This document shows, one piece after another, positions 37,696 through 45,644 of a stretch of 64,000 bases of DNA. The number at the start of each line of letters is the position of its first letter. The stretch's first letter is position 1. This stretch comes from Aquisphaera giovannonii (GTDB lineage Bacteria > Planctomycetota > Planctomycetia > Isosphaerales > Isosphaeraceae), in the NCBI RefSeq assembly GCF_008087625.1, contig NZ_CP042997.1:7564001-7628000 (forward strand). Reading direction: 5' to 3'. The translations under genes were made by a program, and so were the position numbers. The notes beneath the pieces are model-generated. The model saw nothing but the letters and a program-made list of their open reading frames with translations, was not told where the DNA came from and ran no database searches.

Positions 37696-38722
37696 GCCCC
37701 CGCTCGCCGCAGGCGTCCGCAAGGACCCGGCGGACGGTGTCCTCGAGGATGGCGGGTTCCATGGCCACCCGCGCATTGACGGTGACCGCCACGTCGTCCG
37801 ACCGACCGGCCGCGGGGATCGAGAGCGCCGCCCCTCCTCGATTGTCCACGACGCTCGCCACGCCGTGGAGGGGCCCGCTCCGCGCCGCCACCTTCAGGTG
37901 GGCGATGTCGGCGTCCTCGCCCGGCAGCGAATCGCCGATCCTGCGGGCGATCGAGAGGACCAGGTCGTCCACCGAGATGGGCTGCGGGGAGCGGATTTGC
38001 GCGGTCGCGTTCAGCCAGCCGAGCTCGGCCTCGCCGTCGGCGTACGCGTCGTAATCCACGTCGAGCTGCCGGGCCCCGATCGGGCCCTCGCCGTCGAGGC
38101 GATCGATGAGCGAGTCGAATCCCTCGCCCGTCCGCGCGGAGGCATGCAGTATCGAGGCGGCGGGATTCGTCTCGCGAGCGAGCCGATCGAGCCGGCCGAC
38201 CTGGACGGCGTCCAGGGCATCGACCTTGTTGATCAGGATGACGTCCGCCTCCTCCAGCTGCTTGCGGAAGATGTAGGACGTGCCGGACGCGAGGGCGGCC
38301 TCGTCGCCGTCGAGCAGGCGGCTCGCGTACTCCGGCTTGACGAGGACGCAATACGGGCCGACTTCATACTCGCCGCCGAAATACCGCATCAGAGGGCGGA
38401 CGACCGTGGCGACCAGGTCGGTGCAGCTGCCGACGGGCTCTGCCAGGATCACGTCCGGGCGGGCGCCCGCGGTCAGCTCGGCCGCCGAGCGAGTGAGCTC
38501 GTTGAAATGGCAGCAGAAGCAGGCGCCGGACACCTCCCCCACGTCGAAGCCTTGCGCGCGGAGCGAGAGCGTATCCACCAGGTCGTCGGCCTGGTCGTTC
38601 GTGATGATCCCCACGCGAAGGCCGCGATCGCGGTACATTCGCGCGAGCCGAGCGATGGCCGTCGTCTTCCCGGCTCCCAGGAATCCGCCGACGAGGACGA
38701 AGCGAATCGGACCGTCCGCCAT
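37625..38722 (-). CDS. CobW-family GTPase/metallochaperone
   Basis: 365 residues. Walker A GGFLGAGKTT at the N-terminus; the CxCC metal-binding motif in GACFCCHFNELTRS (about 63-67), as in COG0523 proteins; an ILAEPVGSC segment; and the G4 motif INKVD. The C-terminal half lacks the usual CobW_C histidine stretch and is divergent. COG0523 proteins load or traffic Zn, Co or Fe; the metal is not indicated here. AAGGGGA lies 7 bases before the ATG. Its 3' end overlaps GH32 by 71 bases. Confidence 0.88.
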   Translation of the reverse strand: MADGPIRFVLVGGFLGAGKTTAIARLARMYRDRGLRVGIITNDQADDLVDTLSLRAQGFDVGEVSGACFCCHFNELTRSAAELTAGARPDVILAEPVGSCTDLVATVVRPLMRYFGGEYEVGPYCVLVKPEYASRLLDGDEAALASGTSYIFRKQLEEADVILINKVDALDAVQVGRLDRLARETNPAASILHASARTGEGFDSLIDRLDGEGPIGARQLDVDYDAYADGEAELGWLNATAQIRSPQPISVDDLVLSIARRIGDSLPGEDADIAHLKVAARSGPLHGVASVVDNRGGAALSIPAAGRSDDVAVTVNARVAMEPAILEDTVRRVLADACGERGLSLEVRDVRSFRPGRPVPVHRLS

Positions 38723-38899
38723 GGAGAGTTCCCCTTGCTGTGTTTCGGTTTCGAGCCGCTCAAAGGCTAATCGCGGGCGCCGCGCCCCGCAAGTACCGGC
38801 GGGCAGTTGCCCGGTCCGCGATCCGGCGATACGCTGGCCGGACTCCGGGCCCACCGCGGTCGTGCCGGGCCCCCAACCTCCCCGAGCGTCGGAGCGGCT

Positions 38900-39577
38900 A
38901 TGCGCCGGAAGTCCATCGCCGAGCTGGTGGCGACCTTCATCCTCGTCTTCGCCGGGACGGGGGCCATCGTGGTGAACCAGGAGCAGGGAGGAGCGGTCAC
39001 GCACGTGGGCATCAGCCTGGTGTTCGGCCTCGTCGTCCTCGCCATGATCTACGCGGTCGGGGACATCTCTGGCGCCCACATCAACCCGGCGGTCTCTATC
39101 GCCTTCGCCGCTTCGGGGAGGTTCCCGGCCCGGGCCCTGCCCCCGTACCTGCTCTGCCAGGTCGCGGGGGCCCTCGCGGCGAGCCTGCTCCTGAGGGGCC
39201 TCTTCCCGTCCAACGACACGCTCGGCGCGACGCTGCCGGCCGGGGCGGTCTGGCAGTCGTTCGTCTTCGAGCTGGTGCTCACGTTCATCCTGATGTTCGT
39301 GGTCCTGCGCGTCTCGTCGGGGGCGAAGGAGAAGGGCATCACGGCGGGGATCGCCGTCGGCGCCGTGATCGCGCTGGAGGCCCTCTTCGGCGGGCCGGTC
39401 TGCGGCGCCTCGATGAACCCGGCCCGCTCGCTGGCGCCGGCCGTCGTGAGCGGGCACACGGAGCACCTCTGGGCGTACCTGGCGGCCCCGACGCTCGGGG
39501 CGCTGCTCGCCGTCGCGTTCGACAAGCTCCTGGAGCAGCAGCCGGCGACCGGCGTCAGCCCCGGAAGCGCCTCATGA
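38900..39577 (+). CDS. Aquaporin / MIP-family channel
   Basis: 225 residues, six membrane helices. The two NPA half-helices are HINPAVS and SMNPARS, and the start SIAELVATFILVFAGTGAI is typical. Similarity in style to NIP/glycerol-permeable members is possible but not decided; water or small neutral solutes such as glycerol may pass. GGAG sits 6 bases before the ATG. The end overlaps the convergent KAS II gene by 23 bases. Confidence 0.93.
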   Translation: MRRKSIAELVATFILVFAGTGAIVVNQEQGGAVTHVGISLVFGLVVLAMIYAVGDISGAHINPAVSIAFAASGRFPARALPPYLLCQVAGALAASLLLRGLFPSNDTLGATLPAGAVWQSFVFELVLTFILMFVVLRVSSGAKEKGITAGIAVGAVIALEALFGGPVCGASMNPARSLAPAVVSGHTEHLWAYLAAPTLGALLAVAFDKLLEQQPATGVSPGSAS

Positions 39578-40853
39578 CGAGCGTCGTGTTCTGCCCCCCG
39601 AAGCCGAAGCTGTTCGACATGACGACGTCCAGCGCCCGGTCTCGCGCGGCCTTCGGGACGTAATCCAGGTCGCAGTCGTCGTCCGGCTCTTCGAGGTTGA
39701 TGGTCGGGGGGACGACACCGTCCCGGATGGCGAGCAGGCCGATGATGGCCTCGACCGCCCCGCCGGCCGCGATCAGGTGGCCGGTCATGCTCTTGGTGCT
39801 CGACACGGGGATCCGCCTCGCGTGGTCGCCGAGGGCGTGTTTCAGGGCCAGGGTCTCGACGGAGTCGTTCACCTTCGTGCTGGTCCCGTGTGCGTTCACG
39901 TAGTCCACGTCCTCCGGGTTGAGCCCGGCGTCGTTGAGGGCGTTCTGCATGGAGGCCACGGCCCCGCGGCCCTCGTCGTGGGAGTCGGTCAGGCGGAAGG
40001 CGTCGGCGGTCGAGGCCTGGCCGGCGACCTCGCCCAGGATCTCCGCGCCGCGGGCCCTCGCGTGGTCGAGCGATTCGAGGACGAGCATCCCAGCCCCCTC
40101 GCCCAGGACGAATCCGTCCCGATCGCGATCGAACGGGCGGCTGGCGTGCGCCGGGTCGTCGTTGCGCCGCGACATGGCGGTGAGCAGGATGAACCCCGTC
40201 AGGCCGAATGGGTGGATCATGCTGTGGACGCCGCCGGCGAGCATCGCCTCGGCCGCGCCGTCGCGGATCAGGTCCGCCGCCTCGCCGATCGCCTGGGCGC
40301 TGGCGGAGCAGGCCGTCAGGCAGGACATGTTCGGCCCCGTCGCGCCGAAGGCCGCCGCCAGGTGGCCCGCCGGCGAGCCCGGCTCCTGCTCAGTCTCGTG
40401 CAACGGCTCGAGGACCGACGTCCCCTGGGAGGTGAATCGGCCGGTGTCGACGCGCCCGCCCACGGACGACTTGCCGATCAGCTCGACGAATCGGGGGAAA
40501 TTCGCCTGCCCCTCGCCCGCGCCGAGGTAGACGCCCAACGAGGTCGGGTCGAAGGCCGGGCCGTCCAGCAGGCCCGAGCCGCGGAGCGCCTGCGAGGCGG
40601 CGGCCAGCGCGAATCGGGTGCTGCGGCTGTGCCGGGACCACCGTTCCGCCGCTGCGCCGAGGTCCCGGCTGAGGTCGAAGCCCTTCACCTCGGCGGCGAT
40701 CCGGGTCGCGAAGGTGCCCGCCTCGAAGAGCGTGATCGGGCCGACCCCGCCTCGCCCCTCGCGGATGGCCTCCCAGGAGGACTCAACATCCAGCCCGACG
40801 GGCGTGACCATCCCGATTCCCGTGACCACCACCCTGCGACCGTTCGAGACCAT
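39555..40853 (-). CDS. fabF: Beta-ketoacyl-ACP synthase II (KAS II)
   Basis: 432 residues. Condenses acyl-ACP with malonyl-ACP. Catalytic triad: Cys182 in LTACSASAQAIG, His in NAHGTSTKVND, and His in KSMTGHLIAAGGAVE. The C-terminal SNSFGFGGQN loop is present. A segment around residues 125-165 is longer than in E. coli FabF. There is no neighbouring acyl carrier protein, so it may be a second copy used for specialised lipids (inference). It follows the ferredoxin-SCP2 gene by 43 bases. Confidence 0.92.
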   Translation of the reverse strand: MVSNGRRVVVTGIGMVTPVGLDVESSWEAIREGRGGVGPITLFEAGTFATRIAAEVKGFDLSRDLGAAAERWSRHSRSTRFALAAASQALRGSGLLDGPAFDPTSLGVYLGAGEGQANFPRFVELIGKSSVGGRVDTGRFTSQGTSVLEPLHETEQEPGSPAGHLAAAFGATGPNMSCLTACSASAQAIGEAADLIRDGAAEAMLAGGVHSMIHPFGLTGFILLTAMSRRNDDPAHASRPFDRDRDGFVLGEGAGMLVLESLDHARARGAEILGEVAGQASTADAFRLTDSHDEGRGAVASMQNALNDAGLNPEDVDYVNAHGTSTKVNDSVETLALKHALGDHARRIPVSSTKSMTGHLIAAGGAVEAIIGLLAIRDGVVPPTINLEEPDDDCDLDYVPKAARDRALDVVMSNSFGFGGQNTTLVMRRFRG

Positions 40854-40896
40854 GATTCGACCCCCCTGGGATTCACGGAGAAAGCGACCGCGACCG

Positions 40897-42225
40897 TCAT
40901 CGAGGAAAGCAACGCCGGAACGCCGCGAGCAGTCGGAGGGGACCTCGGGCCCGGATCCGACGGCGGAGGATGGACCAGATGAGACTCCGGTCGCCGGCGA
41001 GGACGCCCAGCCAGGCGTCGCCGTCCGCGACGACGCGGAAGTCCGGTTCGCCGATCAGGCCGTCCTCGACGCGGATCGCCCGATCGCGGATCGTCACGGT
41101 GGCCTCGGCCGGCTCGCGGCCCGTGAACGTGAAATGGTACACGGCGGAGAGGCCCCGGGACGCCTCCCTCTGGAACGTGAGCCGCATGCCGAAGAGGAAG
41201 CCGCGGACGGACGTCGCCGTCACCCCGCGGACGCGCCGGATCGTCTTCCTGGGGAACCGCCGCGCGACGTGCGACTCGGCATCCGAGCCCGGGACGACGT
41301 AGATCGGCTCTTCCTTCGCCGTCAGCGGGTCGACGACGTCCTTCAGGAACTTGCCCCGATCGTCCAGGAACGGGCCGATGACGTCCTCGCCGGCCGGGCA
41401 GACGGCCACGCAGTACGCGGCCTTGTAGTTCGCCTTGAAGGACAGGCTCTGCCACATCGACGCGGACTCCGAGGCCGGGACCCTGCGCCGGTAGTCCCGG
41501 CCGTCCTTGCTGTCGGCGATCGTGGACACCCAGTCCGTGAACCCGCTCATGAACTCGCGGTAGTTGTGCGTGACGCAGGCCGAGAAGTTGAAGTGGCCGT
41601 CCGCGCCTATCGCCCCGACCGGGCAGGCCGCCACGCAGAGCTTGCAGGAGAGGCACGGATTGAAATCTACCGGGGCCGCCTGCGACGAGACGTCGCGGGC
41701 GACGAGGATCGTCCCCAGGTTGATGAAGCTGCCGAAGACCGGGTGGATCACGCAGCGGTGGACGCCCACCTGCCCCAGCCCGGCGGCGACCGCGATCGGC
41801 TTGTGCGAGACCACCCAGATCTTCCCCGGGTACCGGTCCATCTCCATCGGGAACGCCGACGACGGGTTCAGCGCCGGGACGCCCGCGTCCGCCAGGCCCC
41901 GCACGATCCGCCTCGCGACGTCGTTCAGATGCTCGTAGTTGGCGTGGAACTCCTGGTTGGAGACCGACCGGGCCGGCGACCGGATCGGCTCGGGATGGAG
42001 CCGGCACGCGATGCTGATCAGCGCCCGCGTGCCGGGGAATGCCGCGAGGATCTCCGCCCGCTGGTCGGCCACCTCGGCCCGGTCGATGGACACGAACCCG
42101 ACGTCATCCGCCCCCGCCTCCAGGCAGAGCCGCCGCAGCCAGGCCGCGTCCAGCGGGCCGGCCTCCGCCCTCTCTGCCCGGGCGCGATGCCGGACCACCG
42201 TCGGATGTTCGTCGAGCCTGGCCAT
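40897..42225 (-). CDS. Ferredoxin-type (QueG-like) reductase fused to SCP2 sterol-carrier domain
   Basis: 442 residues. The front half is like epoxyqueuosine reductase and related corrinoid/Fe-S proteins (AGADDVGFVSIDRAEV, GQVGVHRCVIHPVFGSFINLGT). Two [4Fe-4S] sites follow: CLSCKLCVAACP with a later Cys, and YCVAVCPAG. It lacks the QueG C-terminal HEAT region. Instead, residues about 340-430 look like an SCP2 lipid-binding domain (VYHFTFTGREPAEATVTIRD, then DFRVVADGDAWLGVLAG). Probably a lipid- or sterol-related redox enzyme rather than QueG. Its promoter region holds a palindrome shared with the MarR gene upstream. Confidence 0.82.
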   Translation of the reverse strand: MARLDEHPTVVRHRARAERAEAGPLDAAWLRRLCLEAGADDVGFVSIDRAEVADQRAEILAAFPGTRALISIACRLHPEPIRSPARSVSNQEFHANYEHLNDVARRIVRGLADAGVPALNPSSAFPMEMDRYPGKIWVVSHKPIAVAAGLGQVGVHRCVIHPVFGSFINLGTILVARDVSSQAAPVDFNPCLSCKLCVAACPVGAIGADGHFNFSACVTHNYREFMSGFTDWVSTIADSKDGRDYRRRVPASESASMWQSLSFKANYKAAYCVAVCPAGEDVIGPFLDDRGKFLKDVVDPLTAKEEPIYVVPGSDAESHVARRFPRKTIRRVRGVTATSVRGFLFGMRLTFQREASRGLSAVYHFTFTGREPAEATVTIRDRAIRVEDGLIGEPDFRVVADGDAWLGVLAGDRSLIWSILRRRIRARGPLRLLAAFRRCFPR

Positions 42226-42237
42226 GCCCACGCCTCT

Positions 42238-42253
42238 TGTTGTAAGTACAACA
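42238..42253. promoter_or_regulatory. MarR operator candidate 1
   Basis: TGTTGTAAGTACAACA: perfect 7-bp arms around AG, in the 70 bases between the MarR stop and the ferredoxin-SCP2 start. It shares GTTGTAnG and CAAC with the site at 42754-42769, at the same 16-bp size. Confidence 0.6.
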
Positions 42254-42295
42254 TCATTGTCAAGTGAACGACCGACCGAATTCACGGAGACGGGC

Positions 42296-42748
42296 TCAGT
42301 CTTTCCTGAGGCCGAGTCGTGCCGCGATCGTGCGGAGCGCCTCGACGCCGTCGTCCCCGAGGAGCGTGCGGGCCTGCCTCTGGGCCTCGGCCCAGGCGGG
42401 CTCGGCCCGCCCGAGCAGGTCCGAGCCGGCCGCGGTGAGGCGGAGGACCTGATTCCGCCCGCCGGCGGGCGGGTCGGACTCGAGCCACCCGTTCCGCTTG
42501 AGCAGCTCGACGTCCCGGCTCAACGTCGATTTCTCCAGCCGCATCGCCCGGCAGAGGGCCGCCGGGCGTGCCTCACCGAGCCTGGCGACCGCCACGAGGA
42601 GGTTCGCCTGGCTGACGCGGAGCCCGCAGGGTCGAAGGGCCTCGTCGTAGATCGCCGTGATGACGCGATTCATCAACCGCACTCGGACCGCGATGCAGTC
42701 CGCGGCGATCCGCTCGGCCATCTCGATCTGTGGTCGGGTCGGCCCCAT
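42296..42748 (-). CDS. MarR-family transcriptional regulator
   Basis: 150 residues. Winged helix with LRVSQANLLVAVARLG, then LCRAMRLEKSTLSRDVELL as the recognition helix, and wing GGRNQVLRLTAAG. Dimerising helices at both ends. It lies immediately upstream of the ferredoxin-SCP2 gene on the same strand and is divergent from the aldo/keto reductase. A palindrome sits 6 bases upstream of its own start and another before the next gene, so it probably controls itself and both neighbours. Confidence 0.92.
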   Translation of the reverse strand: MGPTRPQIEMAERIAADCIAVRVRLMNRVITAIYDEALRPCGLRVSQANLLVAVARLGEARPAALCRAMRLEKSTLSRDVELLKRNGWLESDPPAGGRNQVLRLTAAGSDLLGRAEPAWAEAQRQARTLLGDDGVEALRTIAARLGLRKD

Positions 42749-42753
42749 GGCTT

Positions 42754-42769
42754 AGTTGTATGCTCAACT
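42754..42769. promoter_or_regulatory. MarR operator candidate 2
   Basis: AGTTGTATGCTCAACT: 5-bp inverted arms AGTTG/CAACT around six bases, right before the MarR start and within the divergent region toward the aldo/keto reductase gene. It has the same GTTGTAnG...CAAC pattern as the first site. Confidence 0.6.
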
Positions 42770-42897
42770 TGGAACGAAGTCAAGCGGCCCCCGGCGAGGC
42801 GAAGGGTCGCGCGGCGCGGTCGGCACGGGGATTGCCCGGCTGGGCCCGCTGTGGGTCAAGGAGATCGGCGGATTGGAGATGTAGGGGGCAGGATCGC

Positions 42898-43926
42898 ATG
42901 GAATTTCGGCAGCTCGGCGGATCGGGGTTCAAGGTCCCGGCCCTGACCCTGGGGACCGGCACGTTCGGCGGCGGGACGAAGTTCTTCAAGGCCTGGGGCG
43001 ACACCGATGCGGCGGGCGCCTCCCGCATGGTGGACGTCTGCCTCGAAGCCGGGCTGAATATGTTCGATTCGGCGGACATCTACTCGAACGGACTCGCCGA
43101 GGAGGTCCTTGGGCAGGCCATCAAGGGACGTCGAGAGCAGGTATTGATCTCCACCAAGGGCACCTTTCGCCACGGCGCCGGGCCAAACGACGTCGGCTCG
43201 TCCCGCTGGCACCTGATCAGGGCCGTGGACGGCAGCCTGAAGCGGCTCGGCACGGACTACATCGACCTGTATCAGCTTCACGGCTTCGACGCGGTGACGC
43301 CGGTGGAGGAGGTGCTCGGCACGCTCGACGACATGGTCCGTGCCGGCAAGATCCGCTACATCGGCTGCTCGAACTTCTCCGGCTGGCACCTCATGAAGTC
43401 GCTGGCCGTCTCGGAGAAGTACGGCTGGGCCAGGTACGTGGCGAATCAGGCGTACTACTCGCTCATCGGCCGCGAATACGAGTGGGAGCTGATGCCGCTC
43501 GGCATCGATCAGAGGGTCGGTGCCGTCGTCTGGAGCCCGCTCGGCTGGGGCCGCCTGACCGGGAAGATCCGCCGCGGCCAGCCGCTGCCGGCCAAGAGCC
43601 GGCTGCACGAGACGAAGGACATGGGCCCGCCCGTCTCGGATGAGCAACTCTTCCGGGTGGTGGACGCGCTCGACGAGGTGGCGAAGGAGACCGGCAAGCT
43701 GGTCCCCCAGGTTGCCCTCAACTGGCTGCTCCAGCGTCCGACCGTCTCCACAGTCATCATCGGCGCCCGCGACGAGGAGCAGCTCACGCAGAATCTCGGG
43801 GCGGTCGGCTGGAGCCTGACCGTCGAGCAGGTCGCGAGGCTCGACGCGGCGAGCGCGGTCACTCCGACGTACCCGTACTGGCATCAGAGAGGGTTCGCCG
43901 AGCGGAACCCGTTCCCGACGTCCTGA
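42898..43926 (+). CDS. Aldo/keto reductase
   Basis: 342 residues, NADPH-dependent barrel enzyme. Catalytic tetrad visible: Asp and Tyr in FDSADIYSNG, Lys in ISTKGTF, His in YQLHGFD. SNFSGWHL and WSPLGWGRLTGK are typical of the YajO/AKR11-12 type. Substrate unknown. Start at MEFRQLGGSG. Divergent from the MarR gene and probably under its control. Confidence 0.92.
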   Translation: MEFRQLGGSGFKVPALTLGTGTFGGGTKFFKAWGDTDAAGASRMVDVCLEAGLNMFDSADIYSNGLAEEVLGQAIKGRREQVLISTKGTFRHGAGPNDVGSSRWHLIRAVDGSLKRLGTDYIDLYQLHGFDAVTPVEEVLGTLDDMVRAGKIRYIGCSNFSGWHLMKSLAVSEKYGWARYVANQAYYSLIGREYEWELMPLGIDQRVGAVVWSPLGWGRLTGKIRRGQPLPAKSRLHETKDMGPPVSDEQLFRVVDALDEVAKETGKLVPQVALNWLLQRPTVSTVIIGARDEEQLTQNLGAVGWSLTVEQVARLDAASAVTPTYPYWHQRGFAERNPFPTS

Positions 43927-43991
43927 CGCCACGGCGGGGGCACGATCCGGGCCGGGCGGCTGGGAAAGATTGCCCGCATGGCCCCGCCGGG

Positions 43992-45455
43992 TCAAGGTTC
44001 TCCGGCGCCGGTGGCGCGGTCGTCCTCATCGGCCGGGCCCTGATCGGCCGGATGGATGCCGAGCTGACGAAGCTTCTGCCTCAGCGTCTGGCGTGCGATC
44101 CCCAGGTGCAAGGCCGCCTGGTGCTGGCTGCCGCGGGCGAATTCCATGGCCCTCGGGAGGAGCAGCCGGTCGAGCTGGCGGTGGAGCTCGGAGTACAGGT
44201 CCCGATCCTCCGGGGAGAACTCGCCGAGTAAGTCCGCGTGTAGCGGCCCCCCCTCCCGGCCGGCCTGCCGGGGGGCCGACGCCGGCTCCTTCAGGGAGTC
44301 CGGGAGGAACTGGTCCAGCAGGAGCGGGCCGCTGGCCTGGAGGAGGGCCTGCTTGAGGACGCTCTGCAGCTCCCGGACGTTCCCCGGCCAGGGGTAGGCG
44401 CGGAGCCGGGTCATCGCCTCCGGGGAGACGTCCCGGACGTCGCGACCGAGCTGTGGATTCAGCCGCCGGAGCAGGTAGCGGACGAGCAGCTCCAGGTCTT
44501 CACCCCGCTCGCGGAGGGGGGGCAGGTGGATCGTGAAGACGCCGAGCCGGTAGTACAGGTCCGGCCGGAATTTGCCGTCCGCCGCCCACGTCCTGAGGTC
44601 GCGGTGGGTGGCCGCGATCAGGCGGACGTCCGTGGAGACGGTCTCGTTGCCGCCCACGCGCTCGAAGACCTGATCCTGGAGGATCCGCAGGACCTTGGCC
44701 TGGAGGGCCAGCGGCATGTCGCCGATCTCGTCCAGCAGGATGGTGCCGCCGTTGCACTGCTCGAACTTGCCGATCCGGCGGCGGTCGGCGCTGGTGAAGG
44801 CGCCCTTCTCGTGGCCGAACAGCTCGCTCTCCAGGAGGGTCTCGGGGATCGCCGCGCAGTTGAGCGTCAGGAACGGGGCCCTGGAGCGCCCGCTGTGCTG
44901 GTAGAGGGCCCGGGCGACCAGCTCCTTGCCGGTTCCGCTCTCCCCGGTGATGAGGACCGGGACCTCCTGGGAGGCGACCCGGCCGATCGCCTTGTAGACC
45001 TCGATCATCGCCGGGCAGCTCCCGACGATGACCCCCTCGGCGTCGATGTCGGTGCCGCGCTCGGGGATGATCGCGGGCTCGCGCATCCTCCGGCCGACCT
45101 CGATCGCCCCCTCGATGACGCCGCGGAGCTGGTGGAGGTCCACCGGCTTGACGAGGTAGTCGTAGGCGCCGTGCTTCATGGCCTCGATGGCCGCGTCGGC
45201 CTTCCGCGCCATGGTCACGAAGATGACCGGGATGCGGGCGTCGATGCGTCGGATCGCGTCGTGGACCTCCAGCCCGGACCGGTCCGGCAGGCGGAGGTCG
45301 AGGATGATGACGTCCGGCGCGTCGCGGCCCGCCTTGGCGATGCCCTCGGCCCCCGTCCGCGCCTCGTCCACCTCGTGCTCCGGCCGCGAGAAGACGCGGC
45401 GCATCTGCCTGGCGAGCAATTCGGGATCGTCGTCGATCAGGAGGAGGTGCGCCAC
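43992..45455 (-). CDS. Sigma-54-dependent response regulator (NtrC family)
   Basis: 487 residues. Receiver domain 1-120 with phospho-acceptor Asp53 (IILDLRLPD) and Lys in YLVKPVD. AAA+ domain with Walker A GESGTGKE (171-178) and Walker B ILLDEIGDM. Fis-type HTH at the C-terminus (HQAALHLGIARQTLRQKLR). The sigma-54-contact loop reads GAFTSA at 218-223 rather than GAFTGA. It is divergent from the hybrid histidine kinase, its likely partner. Transcription of its targets should need sigma-54 and a -24/-12 promoter. Confidence 0.94.
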   Translation of the reverse strand: MAHLLLIDDDPELLARQMRRVFSRPEHEVDEARTGAEGIAKAGRDAPDVIILDLRLPDRSGLEVHDAIRRIDARIPVIFVTMARKADAAIEAMKHGAYDYLVKPVDLHQLRGVIEGAIEVGRRMREPAIIPERGTDIDAEGVIVGSCPAMIEVYKAIGRVASQEVPVLITGESGTGKELVARALYQHSGRSRAPFLTLNCAAIPETLLESELFGHEKGAFTSADRRRIGKFEQCNGGTILLDEIGDMPLALQAKVLRILQDQVFERVGGNETVSTDVRLIAATHRDLRTWAADGKFRPDLYYRLGVFTIHLPPLRERGEDLELLVRYLLRRLNPQLGRDVRDVSPEAMTRLRAYPWPGNVRELQSVLKQALLQASGPLLLDQFLPDSLKEPASAPRQAGREGGPLHADLLGEFSPEDRDLYSELHRQLDRLLLPRAMEFARGSQHQAALHLGIARQTLRQKLRQLGIHPADQGPADEDDRATGAGEP

Positions 45456-45644
45456 AGCATTCCCCAGCGGGCCCGATCCGGCTTCGAGGTGCGTCCCGTC
45501 TTTGGTATTGTATTCGCTTGCACCCCTTTTCGGAACCCGCGACCGGCGACGGTGCCCCCCGAGATCCCGCGTCCGACGCCGCCGCGCGGACCGCCGTCGC
45601 CGCGTGTATTTCGCCCGTCGATGCGATCAGACCCCGAGGCCGAA

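Noticed and set aside
40897-42225. Calling this gene queG
   Set aside because: Only the front part is QueG-like; the C-terminal region is SCP2-like.
44526-45644. N-terminal extension of the histidine kinase frame by about 370 residues
   Set aside because: It is the antisense of the sigma-54 regulator; a ribosome binding site and the membrane domain support a start at 45645.
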